Below, in pieces: positions 7,641-16,103 of a stretch of DNA of 35,892 nucleotides (its first letter is position 1; each line of letters begins with the position of its first letter). Below the pieces are notes generated by a model. The model was not told where the DNA came from, did not search any database, and worked only from the letters and a program-made list of their open reading frames with translations. This DNA is from an uncultured Succinatimonas sp. (GTDB taxonomy: Bacteria > Pseudomonadota > Gammaproteobacteria > Enterobacterales > Succinivibrionaceae). The DNA lies in contig CALBLB010000071.1 in assembly GCA_937896115.1 (NCBI GenBank), positions 1-35,892 on the forward strand, given 5' to 3'. Both the position numbers and the translations under genes were made by a program.

Positions 7641-9023
7641 ATGATCAATTCACATAGAACGGGTTTTGCCACTAAATTGGGCGGAGTTTTAGCCGCTGCC
7701 GGCTCTGCAGTAGGACTTGGCAATATTTGGCGCTTTCCTATGGAAGCCGGGCAAAACGGAGGCGGAGCCTTTATTCTTATTTACCTTGCCTGCGTATTAT
7801 GTTTCGGTCTTCCAATCATGATTGCAGAATTTGTGGTAGGGCGCCATGCACGTGCCAACGTAGGAAGTGCGTATGGCATTTTGGCTCCCGGAACAAAATG
7901 GAAATATGTAGGCCCTTGGGCTGTACTCATCGCATTTCTTATCATCTGTTACTACAACGTAGTAGCAGGTTGGGTGCTCTGTTATTTTTACGATGCCTTA
8001 GCCGGAAATTTCGTACAAATAGCCGAACAAGTGACAGCAGGCGATCCTTCAGCCTATGTTAACAACTTCCAGAATTTCGTAACTGATCCCTGGAAACCTG
8101 TAGTTTGCCTTTTAGGAACTATAGGCATTACCCATTTCGTGATCACCAAAGGAGTACGTAGCGGGATCGAAAATTCCTCAAGAATTTTTATGCCGGCTTT
8201 GTTTATCATTTTAATTTTACTGATGACCTTCGCTTTCAACATGCCTGGAGCCAAACAAGGTATAGAATTTATTCTTAAACCTAACTTTGATAATGTTCAC
8301 CCATCGACCGTGTTGGCTGCACTTTCACAGTGTTTCTACTCTATGAGTCTTGGCATGGGTATCGTCACTTATGCTTCTTACTTCCGCCGAGAAGCCAACC
8401 TCTCCCGTAATGCAATCTCTGTGGCTTTCATGGATACTATGGTCGCAATTATTGCAGGCCTTATCATCTTTCCGGCAGTTTTTTCTGTTCCCGGAGTGGA
8501 ACCTCAGGCCGGAGCTTCTTTGGTATTTATTGCACTTCCAAACGTCTTTGGAAACGCCTTGGCAAACTCTCCTCTTTTAATGTGGTTTGTCCCTGTGCTT
8601 TTCTATGCTTTACTATTGCTGGCTTCGCTTACTTCCGTGATCTTTTTGCACGAAGTGGTTACAGCGTGGGTAGCAGAAACCTTTGCATTCACTCGCCATC
8701 GCTCGGCTAAGATAGTGACTTCTTTGGTGATTTTAATAGGTATCCTTTGCTCTCTTTCAATGGGGGTTTTAAGTAGCTTTACTGTAGCCGGATTAAATCT
8801 CTTCGATTTACTCGATACTGTAACCACCAAGATAATGCTTCCTATCTCCGGCATCATGGTTTGCCTGTTCGTCGGATGGAAACTTTCTACTCGTAAACTA
8901 TGGGTTGAATTGACCTCTCATATGACCGTTACGTTTAAACCTATTCATATCTTTGTCGGCTTATTGAGATTCGTTTGCCCTGCACTTATTTTTGTGATCT
9001 TAGTTTCAGGATTTTTGAACTAA
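7641..9023 (+). CDS. Sodium-dependent symporter of the NSS (SNF) family
   Basis: A 460-residue integral membrane protein with the neurotransmitter:sodium symporter signature in TM1: LGGVLAAAGSAVGLGNIWRFP, followed by NGGGAFILIYL. It has about 11 hydrophobic segments, as in many bacterial members that lack TM12. Such proteins import amino acids with sodium; tryptophan, tyrosine and branched-chain transporters share this fold, and I cannot tell the substrate. I start it at ATG 7641 (MINSHRTGF), which has an AGGAG site at 7631-7635, not at the longer in-frame ATG at 7581. The leader has a CTGTCC/GGACAG hairpin overlapping the ribosome site. A terminator follows the gene. Confidence 0.93.
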   Translation: MINSHRTGFATKLGGVLAAAGSAVGLGNIWRFPMEAGQNGGGAFILIYLACVLCFGLPIMIAEFVVGRHARANVGSAYGILAPGTKWKYVGPWAVLIAFLIICYYNVVAGWVLCYFYDALAGNFVQIAEQVTAGDPSAYVNNFQNFVTDPWKPVVCLLGTIGITHFVITKGVRSGIENSSRIFMPALFIILILLMTFAFNMPGAKQGIEFILKPNFDNVHPSTVLAALSQCFYSMSLGMGIVTYASYFRREANLSRNAISVAFMDTMVAIIAGLIIFPAVFSVPGVEPQAGASLVFIALPNVFGNALANSPLLMWFVPVLFYALLLLASLTSVIFLHEVVTAWVAETFAFTRHRSAKIVTSLVILIGILCSLSMGVLSSFTVAGLNLFDLLDTVTTKIMLPISGIMVCLFVGWKLSTRKLWVELTSHMTVTFKPIHIFVGLLRFVCPALIFVILVSGFLN

Positions 9024-9034
9024 CCATCCTTATT

Positions 9035-9060
9035 GCACCGCGTTCAATCGCGGTGCTTTC
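9035..9060 (+). terminator. Intrinsic terminator after the NSS symporter gene
   Basis: GCACCGCG (9035-9042) pairs perfectly with CGCGGTGC (9049-9056) around a six-base loop, 12 bases after the stop codon. The downstream tract is T-rich (TTTCTCATTT) but broken by C. Confidence 0.75.
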
Positions 9061-9218
9061 TCATTTATCTTCAACTGTTTTTAATTCCTTTGAGAGATAA
9101 TTATTTTTTACAAAACTAAAAAATTAACAATGATTTAACACTGTTACATCAATTTTTTTACCCATCATTTTTATTCTGAAGCCAATCAAAAAGAACTTGC
9201 ATGATTCGGAGAATAAAA

Positions 9219-10643
9219 ATGCACAAACAAACAATCACCGCAATTGCCACTGTACTAGGATTGATCACTTGCATGCCTGCATTGGCTGGCTCCAACGGAG
9301 ACGTTTTCAATCGCAATGCCAAAGGTGATCTTACGGCTGTCGGCGGAGCTTCCCGTATTCACGGCAATATGGCCGAAATGTATAAAGAGCAACTTAAACT
9401 TGCCTCCAAACCTCACGCAAAAAACGTGATCCTGCTCATCGGCGACGGCATGGGTGATTCAGAAATCACCGCAGCCCGTAACTTTGCTTACGGTGCCGGC
9501 GGCGCTTTTCCTGGGATCGATGCTCTTCCTATCACCGGGCAATACACCCATTATTCATTAGACAAAAAAACTCATCTCCCCGACTATGTAACCGATTCGG
9601 CAGCTTCCGCCACCGAATGGGCAACTGGCGTTAAAAGCTACAACGGTGCTATAGGTGTTGATGTAAACGGAAAGCCTCATAAGACTCTGATTGAACTTGC
9701 CAAAGCCAAAGGACTTGCCACAGGTGATGTAACCACTTCTGAAATTCAGGACGCGACTCCTGCTGCCTTAATTGCCCACGTTACCGCCAGAAAATGTTAC
9801 GGACCTAAAGCTACTGCAGAAAAATGCCCTACTAATCTGTTAGAAAAAGGCGGTTTGGGATCTATTACAGAACAACTCATCGCTACCAGACCGGATGTAA
9901 CCTTAGGCGGAGGTATGAAAACCTTCGGTGAAACCGCTGTAGGTGGCAAATATGCCGGAAAAACTTTGCTCGAACAGGCAAAAGCCGAGAATTTTAACGT
10001 AGTTACCACTGCACAAGAGTTATCAAAAATCAAAATTGCCAATCAAAAACAACCTCTGTTAGGCCTTTTCCATGAAGGCAATATGGACACCGCTCTGACC
10101 GGACCTCAGGCTAGCGTACGCGGCAATCTGGACAAGCCTCCTGTACAGTGTGAAACCAATCCCAAGCACACTGCTGAGCAACCTCGTCTTGGTGAAATGA
10201 CTAAAAAGGCTATAGAACTTCTAAGCCAAAACGACAAAGGTTTCTTCCTGCAGGTTGAGTCAGCTTGCATTGACAAACAAGCTCATAAATCAACTCCGTG
10301 CGCCCAATTCGGAGAAACCGTGCAAATGGACGAAGCCGTACAGGCTGCCTTGGATTTTGCTAAAAAAGATGGCAACACTCTGGTCATTCTTACCGCAGAT
10401 CACGCCCATTCGACTCAAATCGTTTACCCCAACGCCGAGGCTCCGGGATTCACTCAGGCTGTGATGACCAAAGACGGAGCTCCTATGTCCATTTCTTATG
10501 GCAATTCCAACGATGTAAACGATACCGGTCACACCGGTGCACAGCTTAGGATCGCAGCTTACGGACCTGGTGCTATCAATGTCATGGGCTTAACCGACCA
10601 GTCAGACATGTTCTTTACCATCAAAAATGCCTTGAATCTTTAA
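9219..10643 (+). CDS. phoA: Periplasmic alkaline phosphatase PhoA
   Basis: 474 residues, closely similar to E. coli PhoA over its full length. A signal peptide (MHKQTITAIATVLGLITCMPALA) precedes the mature enzyme. Seen: GDGMGDSE metal ligand block, the nucleophile Ser127 in VTDSAASATEW, QDATPAA, two cysteine pairs matching the E. coli disulfides (RKCYGP...KCP and VQC...TPC), TADHAH and the late GHTGAQLRI histidine. The Zn ligand block reads IDKQAH, so the residue equivalent to E. coli Asp330 is Ala355, while the Asp, Lys and His around it are kept. I chose ATG 9219 because a GGAG site precedes it; the in-frame ATG at 9201 has none. It hydrolyses phosphomonoesters in the periplasm. Confidence 0.96.
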   Translation: MHKQTITAIATVLGLITCMPALAGSNGDVFNRNAKGDLTAVGGASRIHGNMAEMYKEQLKLASKPHAKNVILLIGDGMGDSEITAARNFAYGAGGAFPGIDALPITGQYTHYSLDKKTHLPDYVTDSAASATEWATGVKSYNGAIGVDVNGKPHKTLIELAKAKGLATGDVTTSEIQDATPAALIAHVTARKCYGPKATAEKCPTNLLEKGGLGSITEQLIATRPDVTLGGGMKTFGETAVGGKYAGKTLLEQAKAENFNVVTTAQELSKIKIANQKQPLLGLFHEGNMDTALTGPQASVRGNLDKPPVQCETNPKHTAEQPRLGEMTKKAIELLSQNDKGFFLQVESACIDKQAHKSTPCAQFGETVQMDEAVQAALDFAKKDGNTLVILTADHAHSTQIVYPNAEAPGFTQAVMTKDGAPMSISYGNSNDVNDTGHTGAQLRIAAYGPGAINVMGLTDQSDMFFTIKNALNL

Positions 10644-10671
10644 TTTTCAGCAAAGTTGAAAATCATTACAT

Positions 10672-10705
10672 GGACTTCGGGTGAAAACCCGAAGTTCTCT
10701 TTTTT
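10672..10705 (+). terminator. Strong intrinsic terminator after phoA
   Basis: ACTTCGGGT (10674-10682) pairs with ACCCGAAGT (10687-10695) around a GAAA tetraloop, followed by a short T-rich stretch ending in six T residues (10700-10705). Confidence 0.9.
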
Positions 10706-10811
10706 GTTCGACAAGAAAATTGAATATTCTAACCAAAGACTCTTGGTTACCGAGAATCGCTATCAAACTGTATACATCAAAGTTACACAAATATATATGT
10801 ATAACTAAAGC

Positions 10812-10833
10812 AAACCGCTTAAAAACGCGGTTT
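10812..10833 (-). terminator. Possible terminator after the tRNA pair
   Basis: On the minus strand, AAACCGC and GCGGTTT form a seven-pair stem with an eight-base loop, about 60 bases past the tRNA-Leu 3' end. Only GCTTTAGTT follows, so the U tract is poor. Confidence 0.35.
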
Positions 10834-10893
10834 CATGTGAACAAGTATAATATCAAATGAGACTATACAAGCAGGGATAAAAATAAAATGATA

Positions 10894-10978
10894 TGGTGCG
10901 AAAGAAGGGACTCGAACCCTTACGCCTCTCGGTACTAGCACCTGAAGCTAGCGCGTCTACCAATTCCGCCACTTTCGC
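10894..10978 (-). tRNA. tRNA-Leu (anticodon CAG)
   Basis: An 85-base class II tRNA with encoded CCA. It starts GCGAAAGTGGCGGAATTGG, has the anticodon loop TTCAGGT (anticodon CAG), a long variable arm, and a GGTTCGAGTCC T-arm, and it resembles the E. coli CAG leucine tRNAs. It lies four bases after tRNA-Arg and is probably co-transcribed with it. Confidence 0.97.
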
Positions 10979-10982
10979 ATTG

Positions 10983-11059
10983 TGGTGATCCCGATGAGAT
11001 TCGAACTCATGACCACCGGCTTCGGAAACCGATACTCTATCCAACTGAGCTACGGGATC
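10983..11059 (-). tRNA. tRNA-Arg (anticodon CCG)
   Basis: A 77-base tRNA with encoded CCA. The acceptor arms GATCCCG and CGGGATC pair fully, the D-arm is GCTCAGTTGGATAGAGT, the anticodon loop is TTCCGAA (anticodon CCG, reading CGG), and the T-loop is GTTCGAATC. The anticodon stem has two G-U pairs. Confidence 0.96.
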
Positions 11060-11080
11060 ATTGTGAAATCTCAACGTTCT

Positions 11081-11115
11081 GGCGCACATTATACATACGA
11101 TATTTCATTTTTCAA
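11081..11115 (-). promoter_or_regulatory. Promoter of the tRNA pair with GC-rich discriminator
   Basis: TTGAAA (11110-11115) and TATAAT (11088-11093) are 16 bases apart. They are followed by a GC-rich discriminator, GTGCGCC (11081-11087), of the type linked to stringent control of stable-RNA genes. Transcription would start about 20 bases before tRNA-Arg. Confidence 0.85.
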
Positions 11116-11118
11116 GTT

Positions 11119-11145
11119 AAAAAAGCTAAAATGAACTTTAGCTTT
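11119..11145 (-). terminator. Hairpin with U run upstream of the tRNA promoter
   Basis: AAAGCTAAA (11122-11130) and TTTAGCTTT (11137-11145) form a nine-pair stem. On the minus strand it ends in a run of U residues (11119-11124), just before the tRNA -35 box. No minus-strand gene lies close upstream, so it may insulate the tRNA operon from antisense readthrough. Confidence 0.45.
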
Positions 11146-11171
11146 CACTAACTATCGGATGTGCATAGAAA

Positions 11172-11921
11172 ATGTCATTTGAAATCAAAAAATCGTTTCG
11201 CGGGATCCGTGCCGTATACGGCGAAGAAGGTTTCCAAAAACTACAAAAAGCTCACGTTTTAGTAATAGGAGTCGGCGGTATAGGTTCATGGCTTGCGGAA
11301 TCTATATGCCGTACAGCAATAGGAACTTTAACTTTAATCGATTCTGACACAATCGAGCTTACAAACTCCAACCGTCAATTACACACTGCGACCTCAACCG
11401 ACGGTTTATATAAAGTAGATGTTCTTGCAAAAAGATTTTTGGATATTAATCCTGAATTAAAAATCGAGGTCTTAAGAGAAAAACTTACGCCGGAAAACAT
11501 CAGCGAAATATTAAAAGACTGCCCGAAATTCGTAGCTGAAGCCATTGACGACATCGATGCCAAAGCTTATGTCGATGATTTTTTATACAAACGTCAAGCT
11601 TCTTTTATTGTCGCAGGAGGCGCTGGAGGAAGAAGAGATCCTCGTAAATTGGATATAGCTGATCTTGCTTTGGCAAAAGGCAACTCTCTTATTTCAAGAT
11701 TAAGAACCATCCTTAGAAAACAGTATGGTTTCCCCAAAGGCGGGTTAAAGATGAATATTCCTTGCGTTTTTACATCTGAGAAGCCTGTATACTCTGATAA
11801 AGAGGCATACTTATCAGGAGATCTTCCAGCTTTCGGTGCATCCATGCCGGTAACGGCATCTGCAGGTCTCATGATGGCTTCATGGATCATAGAAAAAATC
11901 GTCGCAGATCCTGAACTTTAA
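11172..11921 (+). CDS. tcdA: TcdA (CsdL), tRNA threonylcarbamoyladenosine dehydratase
   Basis: A 249-residue ThiF/E1-like protein. It has the nucleotide-binding GVGGIGSW loop (residues 33-40), LIDSDTIELTNSNRQ, the AIDDIDAKA block and GGAGGRRDPRKL, all collinear with E. coli TcdA (CsdL). The C-terminus FGASMPVTASAGLMMA corresponds to the final conserved segment. It uses ATP to cyclise t6A37 of ANN-decoding tRNAs to the hydantoin form ct6A, acting with the CsdA/CsdE sulfur proteins, which are not in this window. Its ribosome site is weak. The primase-like gene follows after 39 bases on the same strand. TsaC, which acts at the first step of t6A synthesis, is encoded at 33840-34484. Confidence 0.93.
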   Translation: MSFEIKKSFRGIRAVYGEEGFQKLQKAHVLVIGVGGIGSWLAESICRTAIGTLTLIDSDTIELTNSNRQLHTATSTDGLYKVDVLAKRFLDINPELKIEVLREKLTPENISEILKDCPKFVAEAIDDIDAKAYVDDFLYKRQASFIVAGGAGGRRDPRKLDIADLALAKGNSLISRLRTILRKQYGFPKGGLKMNIPCVFTSEKPVYSDKEAYLSGDLPAFGASMPVTASAGLMMASWIIEKIVADPEL

Positions 11922-11960
11922 ATTCGTCTTAACCAACAAATCATAAGCAGATTACGCATC

Positions 11961-13886
11961 ATGATTGAGCAAGAATTTGAGCAAACAAAAAATTTTCTTA
12001 AACGGCAAATGCCTGCCTATTTAAAAAAACACGGATTAAATCCGGATGCGTCTTTCCCTTGCCCTAATCCGGAACATCGTGATCATTCTTTAAGTATGAT
12101 TTATGATCCGCGTGATCTGTGTGTACACTGCCGCTCATGTGGGATCAGTTACGATATTTTCGCTCTTGCCGGAATACATTATCGTCTTCAAGATTACGTT
12201 GCCCAGTTCTGTAAAGTACACGAACTCTTTTTAGGTCCTGTTCCCTATTCTCTGCAGGAATACCTGAAAAAAAAGCTATCTTCAACTGTGCAACGCACTT
12301 TCTCTACTCACCCTATTGAAGACAACCTCAGTCCGAGATTCGAAATAGAAGGCGGTGATCGACAAAATATGACATCATCACCTTCACCAAAGAGTTTTCA
12401 AACTCAAAATGCAACTTTTGACCTGCGTCCGGTACAAACCACTCTGCATACGTCGCAAGATGTCTTTCCTGCAAATGACGGTCAGAACGTAAATACCGTA
12501 CAGGATGCCGTATTCGGCCCCTCCGGACTCAGTTTTGGTCCTAACAACGGTTCCATGCGCCGAGGCATGTTCTCACCTTTTTCTCCAGATCCTGATTCTG
12601 TTTATCGTCCCAAACCACGCTATGAACATATAGATGACGAACAAATCCCTGCTTATGACTTTTCTGACTACTACCAAAAATGTCATGCAGCTCTTGGTAA
12701 AACAGACTATTTAAGATTACGCGGCATTTCAAATGATGTTGCTGAACGTTTTAATCTGGGTTATGACGACAATTTTGTCGCCGGAGCAGATCAATACGGT
12801 TCACAATTGGTTTGGCAGGCATTGGTGATCCCTACATCCAAAACCTGCTATACAGTAAGAAATACAGATCCTCTATCTAAAGACAGATTCAGAAAAAACG
12901 GCAGATTCCAATTTTTCAATCAAAAAGCTTTAAATAAAACAGGAGCTATTTTTATAACCGAAGGAGAAATGGATGCCTTAAGCCTTGAAACTTTGGGCTA
13001 CCATGCAATAAGTTTGGGAGGATGCGGTAACGTTCATGCTTTTTTGGATTTAATCAGTAATGATCCTGAAATGAACCAAAGCCGTACCTTCTATATATGT
13101 TTGGATGAAGACACCCCGGGACAAGATGCTGCCCGCGAACTGACACAAGGACTTTACCAACAAAGACTGCCTTATAAACGCTTAAACTTGTGTTTTCCCT
13201 ATAAAGACATTAACGAAGCTTTAATGAAAGATAAGGCAACGCTGAAAGAACGTTTAGCATCGTTAGATTCTTTACTTGCCTACTCTCTTACCCCTTTACC
13301 GCGGGAAGTTCCGCCGCAGAAATTTCTGCAAACATCTGAAGACTTTTCTCATCTTAAGTTGAGTGCAGCACTTTATACACTGTGTTTAAGACCGCAAACA
13401 GCCAGAAGGCTTATTGCCGGGATCATAGATGATCAGGTTCGAAATATAGTGTATGCAGGTACAGTTTCGCAATGGAATTATCTGGCCTCTTTAGTCAAAC
13501 ACCCTCAGGACAGTGCTAATGACACTCAAAACGGCGTCTGGCTAAATGCTAAATTACTGGCACTGTCTTCAGAAAATCCGGCTGAAGACATATTAAAAGG
13601 TCTTACAGCTTGTAAACTTCAAGGAGACGACAATTTTACCGTAATTGCGGATCTTACCGCTATGCCCCTTGATCTTTGCTTAAATACTGCAGCCAAATTA
13701 GGTAAATTTGCTTCCGAGTTGCGACAAACCATTTTAGCTGTATGCAATCTGGATGCGAGCCGATATGTAGAAGCTTTAGCCCTGCAAAATATCGATATTA
13801 CTTTAAACAGTAACGGCGATTTTTGTTGTGACACGTTGGATCCTTACGGTAAACAATTGAATTTCTTACGTTTCGGCAATAATTGA
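11961..13886 (+). CDS. Zinc-finger/TOPRIM primase-like protein with divergent C-terminal region
   Basis: 641 residues, not a housekeeping DnaG. The N-terminus has a primase-type zinc site: Cys34-x4-His39, then Cys57-x2-Cys60, continuing GISYDIFALAG like phage and plasmid primases. Residues about 105-215 are a low-complexity linker. A TOPRIM domain follows, with Glu334 in ITEGEMDA and the Asp382/Asp384 pair in CLDEDTPGQDA, so the metal-binding acidic residues are intact. Residues about 450-641 are hard to place. FTVIADLTAM----AAKLGKFASELRQTILAVCNLD faintly resembles the Walker B and sensor part of DnaB/RepA-like ATPases, but no Walker A is visible; a DnaG-like C-terminal helical region is the alternative. 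It ends one base before rep starts. Confidence 0.75.
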   Translation: MIEQEFEQTKNFLKRQMPAYLKKHGLNPDASFPCPNPEHRDHSLSMIYDPRDLCVHCRSCGISYDIFALAGIHYRLQDYVAQFCKVHELFLGPVPYSLQEYLKKKLSSTVQRTFSTHPIEDNLSPRFEIEGGDRQNMTSSPSPKSFQTQNATFDLRPVQTTLHTSQDVFPANDGQNVNTVQDAVFGPSGLSFGPNNGSMRRGMFSPFSPDPDSVYRPKPRYEHIDDEQIPAYDFSDYYQKCHAALGKTDYLRLRGISNDVAERFNLGYDDNFVAGADQYGSQLVWQALVIPTSKTCYTVRNTDPLSKDRFRKNGRFQFFNQKALNKTGAIFITEGEMDALSLETLGYHAISLGGCGNVHAFLDLISNDPEMNQSRTFYICLDEDTPGQDAARELTQGLYQQRLPYKRLNLCFPYKDINEALMKDKATLKERLASLDSLLAYSLTPLPREVPPQKFLQTSEDFSHLKLSAALYTLCLRPQTARRLIAGIIDDQVRNIVYAGTVSQWNYLASLVKHPQDSANDTQNGVWLNAKLLALSSENPAEDILKGLTACKLQGDDNFTVIADLTAMPLDLCLNTAAKLGKFASELRQTILAVCNLDASRYVEALALQNIDITLNSNGDFCCDTLDPYGKQLNFLRFGNN

Positions 13887-13887
13887 C

Positions 13888-15939
13888 ATGCAACTCAACG
13901 AATCGCAGCGTGAAGCCGTAGCATATACAGACGGACCGTGCCTGGTACTGGCAGGGGCCGGCTCTGGGAAAACTCGTGTCATTACTTCAAAAATAACTTC
14001 CCTAGTATGCGATAAAGCTTTTAGCCCAGAAAGCATTTGTGCAGTAACATTTACCAACAAAGCCGCAACAGAAATGCGCGAACGCGTGGCAACAGATCTA
14101 GGCAGTGATCTTGCCAAACGTCTGACCATTTCCACTTTTCATTCACTTGGGCTTTCCATAATTCGAAAAGATCATGCTGTCTTCGGTCTTGGACGTAATT
14201 TTTCACTTTTTGATCAATACGATCAGCAAAAAATCTTAGGCGATATCATCAAAGATGATTTTCCTCAACTGCTGACCGAACAAAGTTGTAAGACACTGTC
14301 TGAGACGGCTGCAACACAAATTTCCCTGTGGAAATCTGCATTAAAATCGCCAGAAGAGCTAGCAAAAACGGGCAACCGTTCCTGGGTTGCTTTAGCTTAC
14401 GGTCTTTATGAACGCTATTTACAAGCATGTAATGCCGTAGATTTTGAAGATCTTATTTATCAAGTTACCAGTAAGCTGTTGAATGACGAAAATTTCAAAA
14501 TAAGATGGCAAAATCAATTCCGTTATATGCTGGTAGATGAATATCAGGATACTAACGAAAATCAGTACCAGCTTCTAAAACTTCTCACCGGTGCTCACCA
14601 ATGTTTTACCGTAGTAGGCGATGATGATCAGTCCATTTACTCATGGCGCGGCGCTCGTCCTGAAAACATACGCATGCTTGCTGAAGATTATCCCAATCTG
14701 AAAGTTATAAAACTTGAAGAAAATTACCGCTCAACGGGACACATACTGCACTGCGCTAACGAACTTATATCAAACAACCAACATACCTTCACAAAAACCC
14801 TGCATACATCTTTGGGAGACGGTGAAAAAATTCAAATCATTGAAACCGGAACAGAAGAAGATGAAGCAAGCCGGGTTGCCGAATTGTTATTTAGACATCG
14901 TTATCATCACCGTACTGCATTCCATGATTATGCCGTACTCTATCGCAGTAATTTTCAATCTCGCACCATAGAAAAAATCTTTCGCGAAAATCACATTCCA
15001 TGTGTGATCACCGGCGGTTCAAGTTTTTTTGAGCAACAAGAAATAAAAGACATCATGGCTTGGTGCCGAGTTTTATGCAATCCCAGAGATGATGCGGCAT
15101 TACTGCGTATCATTAACGTTCCTCGTCGGGGAATAGGGGCTGAAAGCATAGGAGTGATCTCAGGTTACGCCAAAGCCTCAGGAAAATCCCTTTACGACAG
15201 CATGTTATCCAACGCCATTACCAAGGATTTATCTCCCAAACAAATGCAGGCAGTGGGAAATTTCGTTATTTTGGTTACCAACTTAAGACAAATGCTCATT
15301 GCCAAACAGGATCTTAATCTTGCCAAAACTTTACTTACCCGCATTAACTACGAAACTTATTTAAAAGTCAGTAACGAAAGCGAAGTAGCTGCAGACTTTA
15401 AAATACGTAGCGTACGTTCCTTGATGCAATGGATAGAAGAACTGATTGCAGGCCGACACGATCGAGAACCTCTTAATTTTATCGAGGCTGTAGACAAACT
15501 CGGATTAAGAGAAATGATGGATCGTAATAATGATAACAATGCAGAAATGGACGCAGTACAGTTGATGACTTTACATGCATCAAAGGGGTTGGAATTTCCT
15601 TATGTATTTTTGGTAGGAGCTGAAGAAGGAATATTACCGCATCGCAACAGTATCGATGTTGAAGGCGGCATTGAAGAAGAACGTCGTCTTTGTTACGTCG
15701 GTATAACACGTGCCCGTCGCGAGCTGACCATACTTTTATGTAGACAGCGGAAAATGCGAATTCAGGATCCTACGTCTGAAATAAAAATGGGAACCCCAAG
15801 CCGTTTTTTATATGAATTGCCAAAAGATGATATAGAGTGGTTCCGGTTAGGTAAAATGCCCGGTCCGTCTAAGGAAGATAACCTTGCCTCAGTTACAGAA
15901 GCCATCAGACGACTAAATGAATTGAATAAAATGCAGTGA
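13888..15939 (+). CDS. rep: Rep, ATP-dependent 3'-5' DNA helicase (UvrD/Rep superfamily 1)
   Basis: 683 residues matching E. coli Rep across its length. Motifs: Q motif LNESQREAV; Walker A AGAGSGKT (residues 22-29); AVTFTNKAA (Ia); the LVDEYQDTN Walker B (II); VVGDDDQSIYSWRGA (III); KLEENYRST (IV); LMTLHASKGLEFPYVFLVG (V); and EERRLCYVGITRAR (VI). Rep clears proteins ahead of replication forks through contact with DnaB and restarts stalled forks. No ribosome site precedes its ATG, which lies one base after the stop of the primase-like gene, so it is probably translated by coupling. In E. coli, rep also lies near ilvC, though in a different relative orientation. Confidence 0.97.
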   Translation: MQLNESQREAVAYTDGPCLVLAGAGSGKTRVITSKITSLVCDKAFSPESICAVTFTNKAATEMRERVATDLGSDLAKRLTISTFHSLGLSIIRKDHAVFGLGRNFSLFDQYDQQKILGDIIKDDFPQLLTEQSCKTLSETAATQISLWKSALKSPEELAKTGNRSWVALAYGLYERYLQACNAVDFEDLIYQVTSKLLNDENFKIRWQNQFRYMLVDEYQDTNENQYQLLKLLTGAHQCFTVVGDDDQSIYSWRGARPENIRMLAEDYPNLKVIKLEENYRSTGHILHCANELISNNQHTFTKTLHTSLGDGEKIQIIETGTEEDEASRVAELLFRHRYHHRTAFHDYAVLYRSNFQSRTIEKIFRENHIPCVITGGSSFFEQQEIKDIMAWCRVLCNPRDDAALLRIINVPRRGIGAESIGVISGYAKASGKSLYDSMLSNAITKDLSPKQMQAVGNFVILVTNLRQMLIAKQDLNLAKTLLTRINYETYLKVSNESEVAADFKIRSVRSLMQWIEELIAGRHDREPLNFIEAVDKLGLREMMDRNNDNNAEMDAVQLMTLHASKGLEFPYVFLVGAEEGILPHRNSIDVEGGIEEERRLCYVGITRARRELTILLCRQRKMRIQDPTSEIKMGTPSRFLYELPKDDIEWFRLGKMPGPSKEDNLASVTEAIRRLNELNKMQ

Positions 15940-16046
15940 TTAGTCTTATCACCGACGTCCCCTCGGTCGCATGAATACAGGGGAACCTTCCTGATTGCAG
16001 ATGATAGATCCGCAATGTATTCTTTCCAACAGACTATCTATTTCAT

Positions 16047-16080
16047 AAAAAAAGCGCTTACGCTTTTATTACGTAAACGC
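16047..16080 (-). terminator. Intrinsic terminator after ilvC
   Basis: On the minus strand, GCGTTTACG (16072-16080) pairs with CGTAAGCGC (16054-16062), with one G-U pair and a nine-base loop. Seven U residues (16047-16053) follow. The plus-strand reading has a shorter T stretch, so it may also stop rep transcripts. Confidence 0.85.
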
Positions 16081-16103
16081 CTTTTAAATTTAATAACCGT
16101 AAA

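Noticed and set aside
9139..9178. Pho box before phoA
   Set aside because: CTGTTAC (9141-9147) resembles one half-site, but no second half-site stands at the right spacing, so PhoB control is not shown by sequence.
10853..11089. Minus-strand 78-residue reading frame
   Set aside because: It runs straight through the two tRNA genes and is an artefact of their sequence.
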